From Candidatus Zixiibacteriota bacterium (GTDB lineage Bacteria; Zixibacteria; MSB-5A5; GN15; FEB-12), in assembly GCA_020348905.1 (NCBI GenBank), contig CP070756.1, forward strand, positions 2,338,914 to 2,372,578: a DNA stretch of 33,665 bases, read 5' to 3'. The notes beneath the pieces are model-generated. The model was not told where the DNA came from, searched no databases, and was given only the letters and a program-made list of their open reading frames with translations. Position numbers and translations under genes: made by a program. The first letter of the stretch is position 1, and every line of letters begins with the position of its first letter. Shown here one piece after another: positions 25,707-33,665 of the stretch.

Positions 25707-26450
25707 ATGGCTCGACCCCGGGCAGCAATTGTTCTGGCCGCTGGAAAAGGCAAACGGATGAAATCCGAAATTCCCAAGGTCCTCCACCGGATCCACGGCC
25801 GGTCTATGATTTCAATGGTCATAGACACCCTTGGTGCCCTCAAGTTTGATAAGATTGTGGTCGTGGTGGGATTTAAGGGGGAGATGGTTGAACAGGAACT
25901 CAAGGACTACCCTGTGACAATCGTCTGGCAGCGGAAGCAATTGGGTACGGGCCATGCCGTGATGATGGCCAGGGACGCCCTGGGGGACTTTGACGGGACT
26001 ACGTTGGTGGCTCTTGGGGATGTACCGTTTCTGTCGAGCCAAACGATCGAACAGCTTTTTGTCACACACGATCGAACCGAAGCCAAGGCAACTTGCTTGT
26101 CGGTTGTTCTCGACGACCCGACCGGATATGGTAGAATCGTCCGCGAGTGTAACAGCGATATTCTGCAGGAGATTGTCGAGCATCGAGACGCCTCGGAAGA
26201 AATTCTGGAAATCAATGAAATCAACACCGGCACTTTCTGCTTCGACAATCGCCTGCTATTCGACACTCTCACCCAGATCGATAACGACAACAGCCAGGGC
26301 GAGTATTATTTGACTGACTGCGTTAAGATTTTGTACAGCAGTGGCTTTCGGGTCTCAGTGACAACGGCCGCCAATCCCGACGAAGGTATGGGGGTAAACT
26401 CGGCCGAGCAACTGGCAGAACTGGCTCGTAAATTCGAAGCCGAAAAATAA
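25707..26450 (+). CDS. GlmU-like N-acetylglucosamine-1-phosphate uridylyltransferase, single domain
   Basis: The 247 aa match the N-terminal half of GlmU: LAAGKGKRMKSEIPKVLH (10-27), the uridine-binding QLGTGHAV (78-85), the metal Asp105 in LVALGDVPF, GYGRIVR, EINEINTGTFCFD and QGEYYLTD. This domain joins UTP and N-acetylglucosamine 1-phosphate to UDP-GlcNAc, used for peptidoglycan and LPS. The C-terminal left-handed beta-helix acetyltransferase of GlmU is absent and no such gene follows. The acetylation step must therefore be encoded elsewhere, or this is a UDP-sugar pyrophosphorylase for another sugar. ATG 25707 follows AGGAGC. Confidence 0.88.
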   Translation: MARPRAAIVLAAGKGKRMKSEIPKVLHRIHGRSMISMVIDTLGALKFDKIVVVVGFKGEMVEQELKDYPVTIVWQRKQLGTGHAVMMARDALGDFDGTTLVALGDVPFLSSQTIEQLFVTHDRTEAKATCLSVVLDDPTGYGRIVRECNSDILQEIVEHRDASEEILEINEINTGTFCFDNRLLFDTLTQIDNDNSQGEYYLTDCVKILYSSGFRVSVTTAANPDEGMGVNSAEQLAELARKFEAEK

Positions 26451-26544
26451 TTTTGCTTCCGTTATTAAACCAAAAACGGCTCGTATTTGTTATAAGATTA
26501 TAATGGTCCACTACGGCGGCCGAACGTGATGACCGATTTTTATG

Positions 26545-26573
26545 TTGACCATCCGTCTTGGTCGCGCTAAATT
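26545..26573 (+). promoter_or_regulatory. Promoter upstream of the exported protein gene
   Basis: TTGACC (26545-26550), 17-base spacer, TAAATT (26568-26573), about 34 bases before ATG 26607. A separate TATAAT at 26499-26504 lacks a matching -35. Confidence 0.45.
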
Positions 26574-26606
26574 ACTGGTGAATGGATAGATGGGGAAAAT
26601 GATCTG

Positions 26607-27077
26607 ATGAAAAAACTGCTGGCTATATTGCTCGTGCTTTCGTTTGTTGGAAGCGCCTGGGGGCAACTGAGTGACGAAGCAGCGCTGGATGACGTTAGTC
26701 GCACCGCTGCCCTGGGGATAAAACCGGCAGTATCACCCTTTTCTCTGATCGACCTCTCACGCGTCAAGTGGTCGCATAGCTATTCGGTGGGCTTTTTCTC
26801 CGGTGGAAATTACTCCGGCTCGGCGGGACTTTTCAGGACCAGTATGTTCTATGAATTCTCGCCAAAGTGGTCGCTCTCGTTGAACCTGGGCATAGCCCAT
26901 AACCCTGGAGCGATCTGGGGCGACGGCGACGCCAGCGGCACGCTTCTGCCGGGTTTCACTCTCGACTACCACCCGTCGGAGAAGTTCCGTATGAGCATTG
27001 GGCTTCAAACCTACAGTGGGTACGTTTCCCCTTACTATTACCGGCCCGGCTACTGGGATTATCCACTGGGACGCTAA
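26607..27077 (+). CDS. Small exported, barrel-like protein
   Basis: The 156-aa protein opens with a textbook signal peptide (MKKLLAILLVLSFVGSAWGQ). The mature part is rich in Gly, Ser and aromatics with alternating pattern (SYSVGFFSGGNYSGSAGLF, WSLSLNLGIAHNPG), like strands of a small outer-membrane barrel, and ends in a Tyr-Pro-rich tail (YVSPYYYRPGYWDYPLGR). No family is recognised and the C-terminal residue is Arg, not the aromatic often found on outer-membrane proteins. GGGGA lies about 12 bases before the ATG. It precedes the LytR_C/rsfS/rho block but has its own promoter candidate. Confidence 0.68.
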   Translation: MKKLLAILLVLSFVGSAWGQLSDEAALDDVSRTAALGIKPAVSPFSLIDLSRVKWSHSYSVGFFSGGNYSGSAGLFRTSMFYEFSPKWSLSLNLGIAHNPGAIWGDGDASGTLLPGFTLDYHPSEKFRMSIGLQTYSGYVSPYYYRPGYWDYPLGR

Positions 27078-27181
27078 AAAGCGAGGAATTCTTATAGTAC
27101 AACAATCCCGCGTTTCCTTCCTTCTGCCCACGAAGATTTGTGTGGTAAATTCCCTTAAAGTTGTTGCGATAGATTATTTGG

Positions 27182-27670
27182 ATGTCTGCAAAGAGCTATA
27201 AGAAGCGATTCAAGCCAGGAGTCATTGCGTCGGTCGGGCTTGCCGTTGCTGCCCTGGTTACGGCGATCCTGGTGTTGACACTTACGGTTCGGGTAACCAG
27301 GGGTGTCAGCCGCACCGTGGACACTCCCGCCCACCTGATCAGGCTGGAGCTTCTAAACGGATGTCAGAAAGCAGGGATAGCCAGGCAGGCTGAACAAATG
27401 CTTTCCGGTTACAGCGACAATCAGCTCGAAATTGCCGTAATAAGCACCGGTGATTTCGATCTGAAGAAGGTAACTAAATCCTTCGTGATCTCACGGGACA
27501 AAGACATGACGCCATCGATCCTTTTGGCGCGCCTGCTCGGTATCGACGAAGCCGAGGTGACCTATAAGCCGATGGGCAACAACTATCGACAGGTGACGGC
27601 GACACTGGTTCTGGGCGAAGACTTTGCCGCGGGGTTGATATCGCTGCCAAAGCTCTCAAATAAGGAGTAG
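27182..27670 (+). CDS. Membrane-anchored LytR_C-domain protein
   Basis: The 162-aa protein has a basic N-terminus, one transmembrane helix (about 14-36, ending VLTLTVRV) and an extracytoplasmic LytR C-terminal domain marked by LIRLELLNGCQKAGIARQAE at about 52-71. The LytR/CpsA/Psr catalytic domain is absent. In many bacteria a LytR_C protein is encoded next to rsfS, and here rsfS follows 12 bases after the stop, which supports the call. Function of the stand-alone domain is not established. ATG 27182 has no clear ribosome binding site. Confidence 0.78.
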   Translation: MSAKSYKKRFKPGVIASVGLAVAALVTAILVLTLTVRVTRGVSRTVDTPAHLIRLELLNGCQKAGIARQAEQMLSGYSDNQLEIAVISTGDFDLKKVTKSFVISRDKDMTPSILLARLLGIDEAEVTYKPMGNNYRQVTATLVLGEDFAAGLISLPKLSNKE

Positions 27671-27682
27671 ATAACAGAAGCG

Positions 27683-28072
27683 TTGAAGAAAAAACTCTCA
27701 CCCCTCGCACTGGCCCGACTGGCCGGTCAGCTGGCTCTCACGAAAAAGGGCTTTGACGTTAGAATCCTGAAACTCGAATCGATCTCGTCGGTCTGCGATT
27801 ATTTCGTAATCGCGTCGGGTGAAGCGGACGTCCACACTAAGGCGCTTGGGAACGCTATCGTGGACGGGTTAAATGAGGCCGGATACAAGCCCTACCATAA
27901 GGAAGGAATGAACGAGGGAAACTGGATTTTACTCGATTATATAGACGTGGTTGTGCACGTATTTCTGGAGCCGACCCGACGCTTTTACGCCCTGGAGAAA
28001 CTCTGGGGCGACGCGGAGGTCGAGCAGTTGGCCGATGAAGGAGTGTCAACATCGAAAGCAAAGAACGAATAA
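27683..28072 (+). CDS. rsfS: Ribosomal silencing factor RsfS
   Basis: RsfS binds ribosomal protein uL14 and blocks joining of subunits when nutrients are scarce. The 129 aa show the family segments: KGFDVRILKLESISSVCDYF, VIASGEADVHTKALGNAI, GNWILLDYIDVVVHVF and RRFYALEKLWGDA. The start is TTG at 27683, the only start upstream of the conserved region; AAGGAG lies about 14 bases upstream, at the end of the LytR_C gene. The final 20 residues are a charged tail. Rho follows 16 bases later. Confidence 0.92.
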   Translation: MKKKLSPLALARLAGQLALTKKGFDVRILKLESISSVCDYFVIASGEADVHTKALGNAIVDGLNEAGYKPYHKEGMNEGNWILLDYIDVVVHVFLEPTRRFYALEKLWGDAEVEQLADEGVSTSKAKNE

Positions 28073-28088
28073 ATAGAGGTATGAAGAC

Positions 28089-29342
28089 ATGGCTACTGAA
28101 CTGAGCGATCTCAAAGCAAAAACAATCGCCGATCTTCTAAAGATGGCGGAGGAGCTTGATATTCCCGGAGTGTCGGGTTTGCGGAAATCAGAGCTCATCT
28201 ACAAAATCATGGAACACGCCTCCTCCAGCGAAGGTAATATCCTTGCCGAAGGGGTACTGGAAATCCTGGAGGAAGGGTACGGTTTCCTGCGTTCGCCCGA
28301 CTACAACTATCTGCCCGGACAGGACGATATTTACGTGTCGCCGTCGCAGATCAAACGGTTCGATTTGAAGACCGGCGATATCATCTCCGGCCAGGTGCGC
28401 CCGCCCAAGGACAACGAGCGCTATTTTGCCCTGTTGAAAATCGAGGCGGTCACTTTCGAGGACCCCGAGCAGGCTAAACACAAGACGCTATTCGATAACC
28501 TGACGCCACTGTACCCGGAAGAGCCGTTTATCACCGAGCTTCAGCCCGAAGGATTGACTACCCGCATCATCGATCTTATGTGTCCGATCGGGAAGGGCCA
28601 GCGTGCCCTGATTACGTCGCCGCCAAAGGCCGGAAAGACGATCATTTTACAGAAAATCGCCCAGTCGATTACGGCCAACCATCCCGACGTGGTGCTGATC
28701 GTACTTTTGATCGACGAGCGTCCCGAAGAGGTTACGGACATGAAGCGCTCTGTAAAGGGCGAAGTGGTGTCATCGACCTTCGACGAACCGGCCGAACGAC
28801 ATGTCCAGGTGGCCAACATGGTCCTGGAGAAATCAAAACGGCTTACCGAGCGGGGCCATGACGTGGTCATTCTCCTGGACTCCATCACCCGGCTGGCCCG
28901 CGCTCACAACGCTGTGGTACCGCACTCCGGCAAGATTCTCTCCGGTGGTGTCGACTCCAACGCCCTTCACAAACCGAAGCGGTTCTTCGGTGCCGCCCGT
29001 AATATAGAGGAAGGAGGTTCGCTTACTATCGTTGCCACGGCGCTTATCGAAACCGGCTCGCGAATGGACGAGGTCATTTTCGAGGAATTCAAAGGCACCG
29101 GTAACATGGAAATGGTACTGGACCGTCGCCTGTCCGATCGACGCATATTCCCGGCCATGGACATCAACCGGTCCTCGACGCGTAAGGAAGAGCTTCTGAT
29201 TGACGCGGAGACTTTAAACAAAATCTGGATCCTTCGCAAATTCCTGGCGGAGATGAACCCGATTGAGGCCATGGAGTTCCTTCTGGACCGCCTGAAAAAG
29301 ACCAAAAACAACAAGAAATTCCTCGCCTCCATGAAAGACTAG
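28089..29342 (+). CDS. rho: Transcription termination factor Rho
   Basis: Rho is a hexameric RNA helicase that ends transcription. The 417 aa closely match the E. coli length. Order of domains: Rho N-terminal helical domain (about 1-48), the RNA-binding cold-shock-like domain (50-125, with [17 protein letters not shown] and [13 protein letters not shown]), then the ATPase with Walker A SPPKAGKT (177-184), Walker [15 protein letters not shown] and the secondary RNA-site region near 280-290 ([15 protein letters not shown]). ATG 28089 has AGAGG upstream. No intrinsic terminator was seen after it. Confidence 0.98.
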   Translation: MATELSDLKAKTIADLLKMAEELDIPGVSGLRKSELIYKIMEHASSSEGNILAEGVLEILEEGYGFLRSPDYNYLPGQDDIYVSPSQIKRFDLKTGDIISGQVRPPKDNERYFALLKIEAVTFEDPEQAKHKTLFDNLTPLYPEEPFITELQPEGLTTRIIDLMCPIGKGQRALITSPPKAGKTIILQKIAQSITANHPDVVLIVLLIDERPEEVTDMKRSVKGEVVSSTFDEPAERHVQVANMVLEKSKRLTERGHDVVILLDSITRLARAHNAVVPHSGKILSGGVDSNALHKPKRFFGAARNIEEGGSLTIVATALIETGSRMDEVIFEEFKGTGNMEMVLDRRLSDRRIFPAMDINRSSTRKEELLIDAETLNKIWILRKFLAEMNPIEAMEFLLDRLKKTKNNKKFLASMKD

Positions 29343-29486
29343 CGAAGCTGGATTTGTCGGGGAGACGGCTGAGAGAAGCGGCGCGTTTCGGTCCGTGGAG
29401 GGACGGATTATCAATGGGGAGGCTCTTACAGATCCAGTATTGTCAGGGGAATGATCTCAAAACCGGAGAATTTAGAATCAAGGTGC

Positions 29487-29504
29487 CCCACAGGCTGCTG
29501 TGGG
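29487..29504. repeat. CCCACAG hairpin repeat, copy 2
   Basis: CCCACAG-GCTG-CTGTGGG, a 7-bp stem with a 4-base loop, followed by ATACTATCATAG. It matches the hairpin at 20507-20524 in 16 of 18 positions and both are followed by AT. No direct repeat is evident around this copy. Confidence 0.65.
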
Positions 29505-29596
29505 ATACTATCATAGTAAGACCTCCTCTATACCTGTCAATATATTCATCAGAGTCATATGTCAGCCATCAGCGCTTACCGTCCTCCATTTTAGAA

Positions 29597-29625
29597 TTGA
29601 AATCCGGCGTTGAACTTTTTACTAT
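29597..29625 (+). promoter_or_regulatory. Promoter candidate for the ftsEX operon
   Basis: TTGAAA (29597-29602), 17-base spacer, TACTAT (29620-29625), about 50 bases before ATG 29678. Confidence 0.4.
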
Positions 29626-29677
29626 TTTTCTAAAGCACGCGTATAGGCGGTTAGAACGCCATGGATGACTGTGTTAT

Positions 29678-30346
29678 ATGAGTGACAGGACCGTCGTAAA
29701 CCTCAGCAATGTGTATCTCACCTCTGACCGGGGATTTGAGGTTTTCCAGGATTTGAACTTCAGCCTGAAGGCCGAGCGATCAGCCATCATTACCGGCGCG
29801 GCCGGAAGCGGTAAGAGTCTGCTGGTGGAGCTTCTGATAGGCCGACGTTTCGCTGATAGCGGCTCGGTTGAAGTGCTGGGGGAGGCCCTGAACAAACCGG
29901 GTCGACGGCGTATCATCAAGCGCGTTCGACGCCAGATCGGCGGCGTGGGAGGTATATTTGCCCTGGTGCCATCGTACACCGTTTCGGAGAATATCACTTT
30001 TCCGTTAGTGCTTGGTGCGGCTCGCAAAAAAGTGCGAAAAGAACGCCTTATGAAAATGCTGACCGAGTTTTCGCTTCTCAAGCAGGCTGGAACGCTTCCA
30101 CAGCGTTTGACGAGAGTAGAGCACACGTTGGTTCAACTGGCGCGGGCAACGGTCGCCAATCAGCCGCTTATTATCATTGATGAACCCCTGGCAGGATTGG
30201 ACCAGAAGACTTATGAGCGCATATACGAGTACATGGTCAAGCTGGCTCTGTCGGGCCGGTCAATGATAATACTTAGCGGTGAAACTCTCCCAACGAACTT
30301 TCCCAATACCGACCGGTACCAAATAATGAATGGAGCCCTGGTGTGA
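29678..30346 (+). CDS. ftsE: FtsE-like ABC ATPase with degenerate motifs
   Basis: FtsE is the cytoplasmic ATPase of FtsEX, which activates septal murein hydrolysis. The 222 aa align along the whole length and the gene is followed by ftsX and an EnvC-like gene. Walker A (GAAGSGKS, 40-47), Walker B (LIIIDEP, 164-170) and the D-loop (LAGLD, 171-175) are kept. The Q-loop glutamine is missing (QIGGVGGIFALVPSYTV where IGMIFQD is usual). The ABC signature LSGGE reads LTRVE (144-148). The switch histidine is absent (MIILSGET where LMATHD is usual). It may bind ATP without efficient hydrolysis. ATG 29678 lacks a strong ribosome binding site. Confidence 0.82.
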   Translation: MSDRTVVNLSNVYLTSDRGFEVFQDLNFSLKAERSAIITGAAGSGKSLLVELLIGRRFADSGSVEVLGEALNKPGRRRIIKRVRRQIGGVGGIFALVPSYTVSENITFPLVLGAARKKVRKERLMKMLTEFSLLKQAGTLPQRLTRVEHTLVQLARATVANQPLIIIDEPLAGLDQKTYERIYEYMVKLALSGRSMIILSGETLPTNFPNTDRYQIMNGALV

Positions 30347-31203
30347 TCCGGATTCAGCATATACTCAAAGAGTTCTTCCGCAATGTCTACCGCAACCCCG
30401 GTACAACGTTCAGCGGTTTTCTCTCGATGGCACTGCTGTTTCTGCTGTTCGACCTCTTCTGGGTAGCCGCCCAGACCTCGGACAGGTTTTACTCTGACCT
30501 CATATCTGACCTTCAAATGGAGGTCTTCGTTGCCGAGGCTACCGCCGATACGACCCTTCCGGAAATCCAGGAAGTCATTTCTGGGATCGAAGGGATCACA
30601 TCAGTTGATTACGTATCCAGAAGCGACGCTCGCGAAGAACTGACAGCTCTGGTTGGGGTGGATTTGCTGGTTGGATACGATACCCTGAATCCACTTCCCC
30701 GGTCATACATAGTGTCATTCGCGAGTGATCTTCTGACGATTGGCGGCCTGACGGCGACGGAGCAGAAAATCACCGCTATCAAAGGCATTTCTCATGTTTA
30801 CTACAGCCGCAGCTGGCTCGACAAAGCCGAGAAAACCCGGGGCGTACTGCAAAATGTCGGCATGATACTGGGGGCTGTAATTCTACTGGCAGTGCTGATT
30901 AGTTCGGCCAACAACATGCGCTTGATGACCCGGGCCAGAGCGACAGGCTTTCACCAGATGCGTCTTCAGGGGGCTGGTGGACTGTTTCTGGCATTTCCCT
31001 TTCTGTTTGAGGGACTCATACTGGCCGGGCTCTCAGCCGCAGCCGGTTGGCTGACCCTGTTCTACGCCCATGGCAAAGTGGAATTTACACAGTTTGAGAT
31101 TGTCTTCCCGACCTCCGACGAGATACTTATTTTCTGCGCACTGGCCGGCCTGCTGGGCGTGGCCAGCGCTTATGTTGGTATAAGAAGATTCCTGAAGCTT
31201 TAG
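30343..31203 (+). CDS. ftsX: Cell-division protein FtsX
   Basis: The 286-aa membrane partner of FtsE passes the signal to murein-hydrolase activators. It has the four-helix FtsX topology: a helix at about 22-42 (TFSGFLSMALLFLLFDLFWV), an extracytoplasmic domain (45-170) with MEVFVAEATADTTLPEIQEV and the family's Gly-Ile-x-Val-Tyr-like end (IKGISHVYYSRSW), then three helices at about 170-192, 205-240 and 255-280. The GTG start at 30343 overlaps the ftsE stop (GTGA), a sign of tight coupling. It ends 1 base before the EnvC-like gene. Confidence 0.92.
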   Translation: MIRIQHILKEFFRNVYRNPGTTFSGFLSMALLFLLFDLFWVAAQTSDRFYSDLISDLQMEVFVAEATADTTLPEIQEVISGIEGITSVDYVSRSDAREELTALVGVDLLVGYDTLNPLPRSYIVSFASDLLTIGGLTATEQKITAIKGISHVYYSRSWLDKAEKTRGVLQNVGMILGAVILLAVLISSANNMRLMTRARATGFHQMRLQGAGGLFLAFPFLFEGLILAGLSAAAGWLTLFYAHGKVEFTQFEIVFPTSDEILIFCALAGLLGVASAYVGIRRFLKL

Positions 31204-31204
31204 G

Positions 31205-32371
31205 ATGGCAATGCGATTATACATCACGGCTGGCATCGTTATGGTGCTTATCAGTGTCGCTGCCTTTGGAGACACCAGGGATGATATCCTGATCCAGCAG
31301 CAGGAAATGGAGAAAATCAAAAGCGAGGTGAAGCGAAGCCGCGAGAAGCTGGACTCATTGAAGCAGAGCGAAATCGGTATACAACAGAAAATTTCCGAGG
31401 GTGACCAAAAGCTGGCTACGGACAAAAAGGTAATTTCGCGCCTTAACCGTGAGCTGCGTCAGCTGCAGCAGAAGATTGAGGAAACATCACAGGAACTCGA
31501 CGACCGACAGCTCAACCTGGAACTAACTCGCCGCCGATACCTTGGCAACATCAGGCAATTCTACCTTACCGCACATAAGCCTGCGGAGATTTTCTCAGAG
31601 GACCCCAATGAGGAGTTAGTTCTGCACCGTCAGGTGGTCTATCTGACATCGCTGGCGAATTTCGAGTCGGGCAATGTCGACCGGGCCTCGGAGTACCTCA
31701 CGCAGACGCTGCAGGCTCAGGATGAGCTCACCGGTGAAAGCCGGAAAGTCTCGAGGTTGAAAAAGAGCCGGGAATCATCGAGCGCCCTGGTCGCCAACGC
31801 CAGGCAGAAACATCAGAAGAGTCTGGAAAGAGTCCGTCGTGAAAAGACGGAAGAGGCCGACCGGGTGCTGATGCTGGAGCAGGCGGCGCGGGAAATGGAG
31901 GCCATTATCGCCCGGCTTCAACAGGAGATGGAGGAGCGTGTTAGCCGAGAAGGGGTTACCGGTGGACCGTCGGTTTTTGCAACACTTAAAGGTCAGCTAC
32001 TCCCGCCCTGCAGGGGGGAGGTAACGGTGCCGTTCGGAGAGTTGACACACCCGGTAACGAAGTTAAAGTCGTTTTCAGCAGGTATATCCATCAATACCGG
32101 GCCGGGGCAAAAAGTGGTGGCGGTGGCGTCGGGCACGGTTGCTTACGTAGGCAATTTGCGCGGCTACGGAAATTTCATTATAATCAATCATGACGACCGT
32201 TATTACACGACCTATGCCGGACTGGGCGAGATGCTGGTAGGCGTCAACGAGTACGTTCTGGCCGGCAACAAAGTGGCGTCGGCGGGCGATGACGGGATAG
32301 TGAAGTTTGAGTTGCGCGAAGGACGCAATCCTCTTGACCCCATTAAATGGATAAGCATTGACTCCTTCTGA
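31205..32371 (+). CDS. EnvC-like murein hydrolase activator with degenerate M23 domain
   Basis: After a signal peptide (LYITAGIVMVLISVAAFG) come two long coiled-coil stretches (about 28-115 and 160-248) and a C-terminal LytM/M23 domain (about 265-388). Zinc ligands are missing: the HxGxD site reads SAGIS (291-295), the HxH pair reads KFE, and the YxHL site reads YAGL (337-340). This is the pattern of EnvC, which does not cut peptidoglycan but activates amidases on command from FtsEX. Position directly after ftsX (1-base gap) agrees. A second ATG at 31211 has AGGA at better spacing and may be the true start. Its amidase partner is not in the window. Confidence 0.87.
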   Translation: MAMRLYITAGIVMVLISVAAFGDTRDDILIQQQEMEKIKSEVKRSREKLDSLKQSEIGIQQKISEGDQKLATDKKVISRLNRELRQLQQKIEETSQELDDRQLNLELTRRRYLGNIRQFYLTAHKPAEIFSEDPNEELVLHRQVVYLTSLANFESGNVDRASEYLTQTLQAQDELTGESRKVSRLKKSRESSSALVANARQKHQKSLERVRREKTEEADRVLMLEQAAREMEAIIARLQQEMEERVSREGVTGGPSVFATLKGQLLPPCRGEVTVPFGELTHPVTKLKSFSAGISINTGPGQKVVAVASGTVAYVGNLRGYGNFIIINHDDRYYTTYAGLGEMLVGVNEYVLAGNKVASAGDDGIVKFELREGRNPLDPIKWISIDSF

Positions 32372-33494
32372 TAACATCGTGTACAATAGCCGGGCCTGGA
32401 CAGTACTGTCACGATCGTTTCAACAGGGGCGGGCGGCAAACACCTATTTGCTCTTTGGACCGGACGGCACTGGTCGATGGCTGCTGGCGGTGTCGTACGC
32501 CGCGTTGATCAACTGCGAAAGTATCGAACGATTCGGCGATGATGGGGGTCATGCTGTACCGTGCGGAAAGTGCCGCAACTGCAGGAATATTTTTGGCCTT
32601 CGTTTCGAGGGCATTCACGTTGCCGCCCCAATCCCTCCCCATGAGAATAAACTGGATAACGCGATAGATTTCACCAATGAATTCCTGGACACCAAGAGAG
32701 CTGAGCCGTTCAGTATCCCCGGCTCAGCGGCTTCGACCAACATCCCGGTGGCGCTTGCCCGCGATATAAGAAAACGTCTCTCGCTGAAATCGACCGAGGG
32801 TGTAAGGCGGGTGGTCATATTCTATCAGATGGAGAAAATGTTAGCGGCTTCGGCCGACGCGCTGTTGAAGATAATCGAGGAACCGCCGTCTGATACAACT
32901 ATCATGCTTATCACTCGCAATCCGGATACGCTCTTGCCGACCATTCAATCGCGGGCCCAGAGGATCAAGGTCGATCTCTATCCGCCCGACACGATAGAGA
33001 AATACCTTATCGAGAAGTATGATCTGTCCGAGCGCAGGGCGAAGTTGCTCGCGCGTATTTCCGAAGGATCTATCGGACGTGCCGTTGACGCAATCGAAAG
33101 CCCGGACGAGGATGAAATATCCAAAAGAGGCGTTGCCTTTCTGATTTTCAAGTCGCTGTTTGTTGATGCCAGGGCGGATACGCTGGCCCATATGAACGAA
33201 GTCCTGAATTTCCGCGACCGGGGGGAAGCCGAGGAGATTCTCAGGCTGTGGCAGTTGCTGATCAGAGACTGTGCCAGCGTGGCCATTACCGACGATGACA
33301 AAGATATCGTAAATGTTGATTTTGCACCCGAGATCAAGAAACTGTCAGGCTATTTTGGTAATCCGCACCTGCCGGCGTGCATGGTGGAAGATATCAAAAA
33401 TGCGCTTGCCGATATGCGGCTCAACGTGCATATTCAGGGCGCATTGATGGCGCTGGTATTGAGGTTGAAGACCCACATTGCGGCGCCTAACTGA
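32358..33494 (+). CDS. holB: DNA polymerase III delta-prime subunit (HolB-like)
   Basis: This clamp-loader subunit opens the sliding clamp for replication. The 378 aa show the AAA+ fold: LLFGPDGTGRWLLA at the P-loop (the usual Lys is Arg, a change tolerated in delta-prime subunits), the zinc module with CGKCRNC preceded by Cys, the sensor segment KMLAASADALLKIIEEPPSD and TIQSRAQRI. The TTG at 32358 overlaps the EnvC-like gene by 14 bases; a GTG at 32379 is an alternative and neither has a strong ribosome binding site. The next gene is a PSP1/RicT relative, the common neighbour of holB. Confidence 0.86.
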   Translation: MTPSDNIVYNSRAWTVLSRSFQQGRAANTYLLFGPDGTGRWLLAVSYAALINCESIERFGDDGGHAVPCGKCRNCRNIFGLRFEGIHVAAPIPPHENKLDNAIDFTNEFLDTKRAEPFSIPGSAASTNIPVALARDIRKRLSLKSTEGVRRVVIFYQMEKMLAASADALLKIIEEPPSDTTIMLITRNPDTLLPTIQSRAQRIKVDLYPPDTIEKYLIEKYDLSERRAKLLARISEGSIGRAVDAIESPDEDEISKRGVAFLIFKSLFVDARADTLAHMNEVLNFRDRGEAEEILRLWQLLIRDCASVAITDDDKDIVNVDFAPEIKKLSGYFGNPHLPACMVEDIKNALADMRLNVHIQGALMALVLRLKTHIAAPN

Positions 33495-33530
33495 CTATAT
33501 AATAAGCACTAAGCTGCTAAGGAGACTTCT

Positions 33531-33665
33531 GTGGCCGAGCTTTATCTAGTTGAATTCAAAGGCTCCCGCAAGGAGTATTTTTATAATACCTACTATCACA
33601 ATCTCAGCCCGTCGGAGTATGTTATAATCCAGGCTGAACGGGGTGAGGATCTCGGACTGCTCACC
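33531..33665 (+). CDS. PSP1/RicT (YaaT)-family protein, 3' end outside window
   Basis: Only 45 codons are visible. They start at GTG 33531, with AAGGAG 7 bases upstream, and read AELYLVEFKGSRKEYF, then YVIIQAERGEDLGLLT. This matches the N-terminus of PSP1-domain proteins such as YaaT/RicT (VGVRF...YxF...VVVETERGxELG). RicT belongs to the Y-complex that acts on RNase Y-dependent RNA processing in Bacillus. The order holB then PSP1-domain gene is widespread and supports the call. Confidence 0.8.
   Translation, partial: MAELYLVEFKGSRKEYFYNTYYHNLSPSEYVIIQAERGEDLGLLT

Larger units (their letters stand above)
29343..29677 (+). other. Non-coding gap between rho and ftsE
   Basis: The 335 bases hold a second copy of the CCCACAG hairpin (29487-29504) and a promoter candidate (29597-29625). 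The right half is AT-rich. A TTG-started frame of 104 codons crosses the hairpin, but its composition and lack of a ribosome binding site argue against a gene. Confidence 0.6.

Noticed and set aside
29354..29668. 104-codon frame between rho and ftsE
   Set aside because: TTG start without ribosome binding site, crosses the CCCACAG hairpin repeat, and the translation has no protein-like pattern.
32358..33494. Arg in place of the P-loop Lys as a sign of a broken holB
   Set aside because: Delta-prime subunits commonly carry non-functional P-loops, so the change fits the family.

Overview
This window reads as chromosome of a Gram-negative, LPS-making bacterium with moderately high GC. Evidence for an outer membrane is a CMP-Kdo synthetase (kdsB), a Wza-type export porin, several small exported proteins that look like beta-barrels, and a lipoprotein. 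The mix of a PPi-type phosphofructokinase, a DRG/TGS-type GTPase and secreted aspartyl-protease-like proteins fits an uncultured lineage of the FCB or Zixibacteria kind. That taxonomic guess is inference only. No tRNA, rRNA, CRISPR array, transposase or phage gene was recognised.

Layout. (1) 1-5187: a minus-strand block with a partial exported barrel-like protein, phosphofructokinase and an exported aspartyl-protease-like protein. It is followed by a plus-strand GT-C glycosyltransferase and a minus-strand receiver-like protein with its own promoter and terminator. (2) 5370-8529: a promoter leads into kdsB, pyrG and a small lipoprotein; pyrG makes the CTP that kdsB uses. (3) 8801-17720: a strong promoter candidate opens a tightly packed surface-polysaccharide operon: Wza-like exporter, Wzz-like chain-length protein, hexapeptide acetyltransferase, DegT aminotransferase, AAC(3)-fold acyltransferase, polysaccharide-deacetylase-like protein, GT4 glycosyltransferase and a second DegT aminotransferase. 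No flippase, polymerase or initiating transferase is present, so the pathway must be completed elsewhere.

(4) 17795-23686: looser, less familiar genes, namely a DRG-like GTPase with an eroded G4 motif, a polytopic membrane protein, a small zinc-ribbon membrane protein, a methyltransferase, a radical SAM/SPASM protein and a HEPN-like protein. Their intergenic spaces hold many palindromes, including an array of four within about 230 bases and a hairpin flanked by a 13-base direct repeat. (5) 23689-26450: panC, a Nudix hydrolase, panD (two pantothenate steps) and a single-domain GlmU-like uridylyltransferase. (6) 26607-29342: an exported protein, a LytR_C-domain protein, rsfS and rho. (7) 29678-33665: ftsE, ftsX and an EnvC-like amidase activator (a cell-division module that carries a clearly degenerate FtsE), then holB and the start of a PSP1/RicT-family gene.

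The points most worth checking are the FtsE that has lost most ABC-ATPase motifs while keeping Walker A and B, the palindrome array and the repeat-flanked hairpin, the HEPN-like gene next to panC, the small ORF with a good ribosome binding site just before the radical SAM gene, and the sugar-modifying gene set of the polysaccharide operon.
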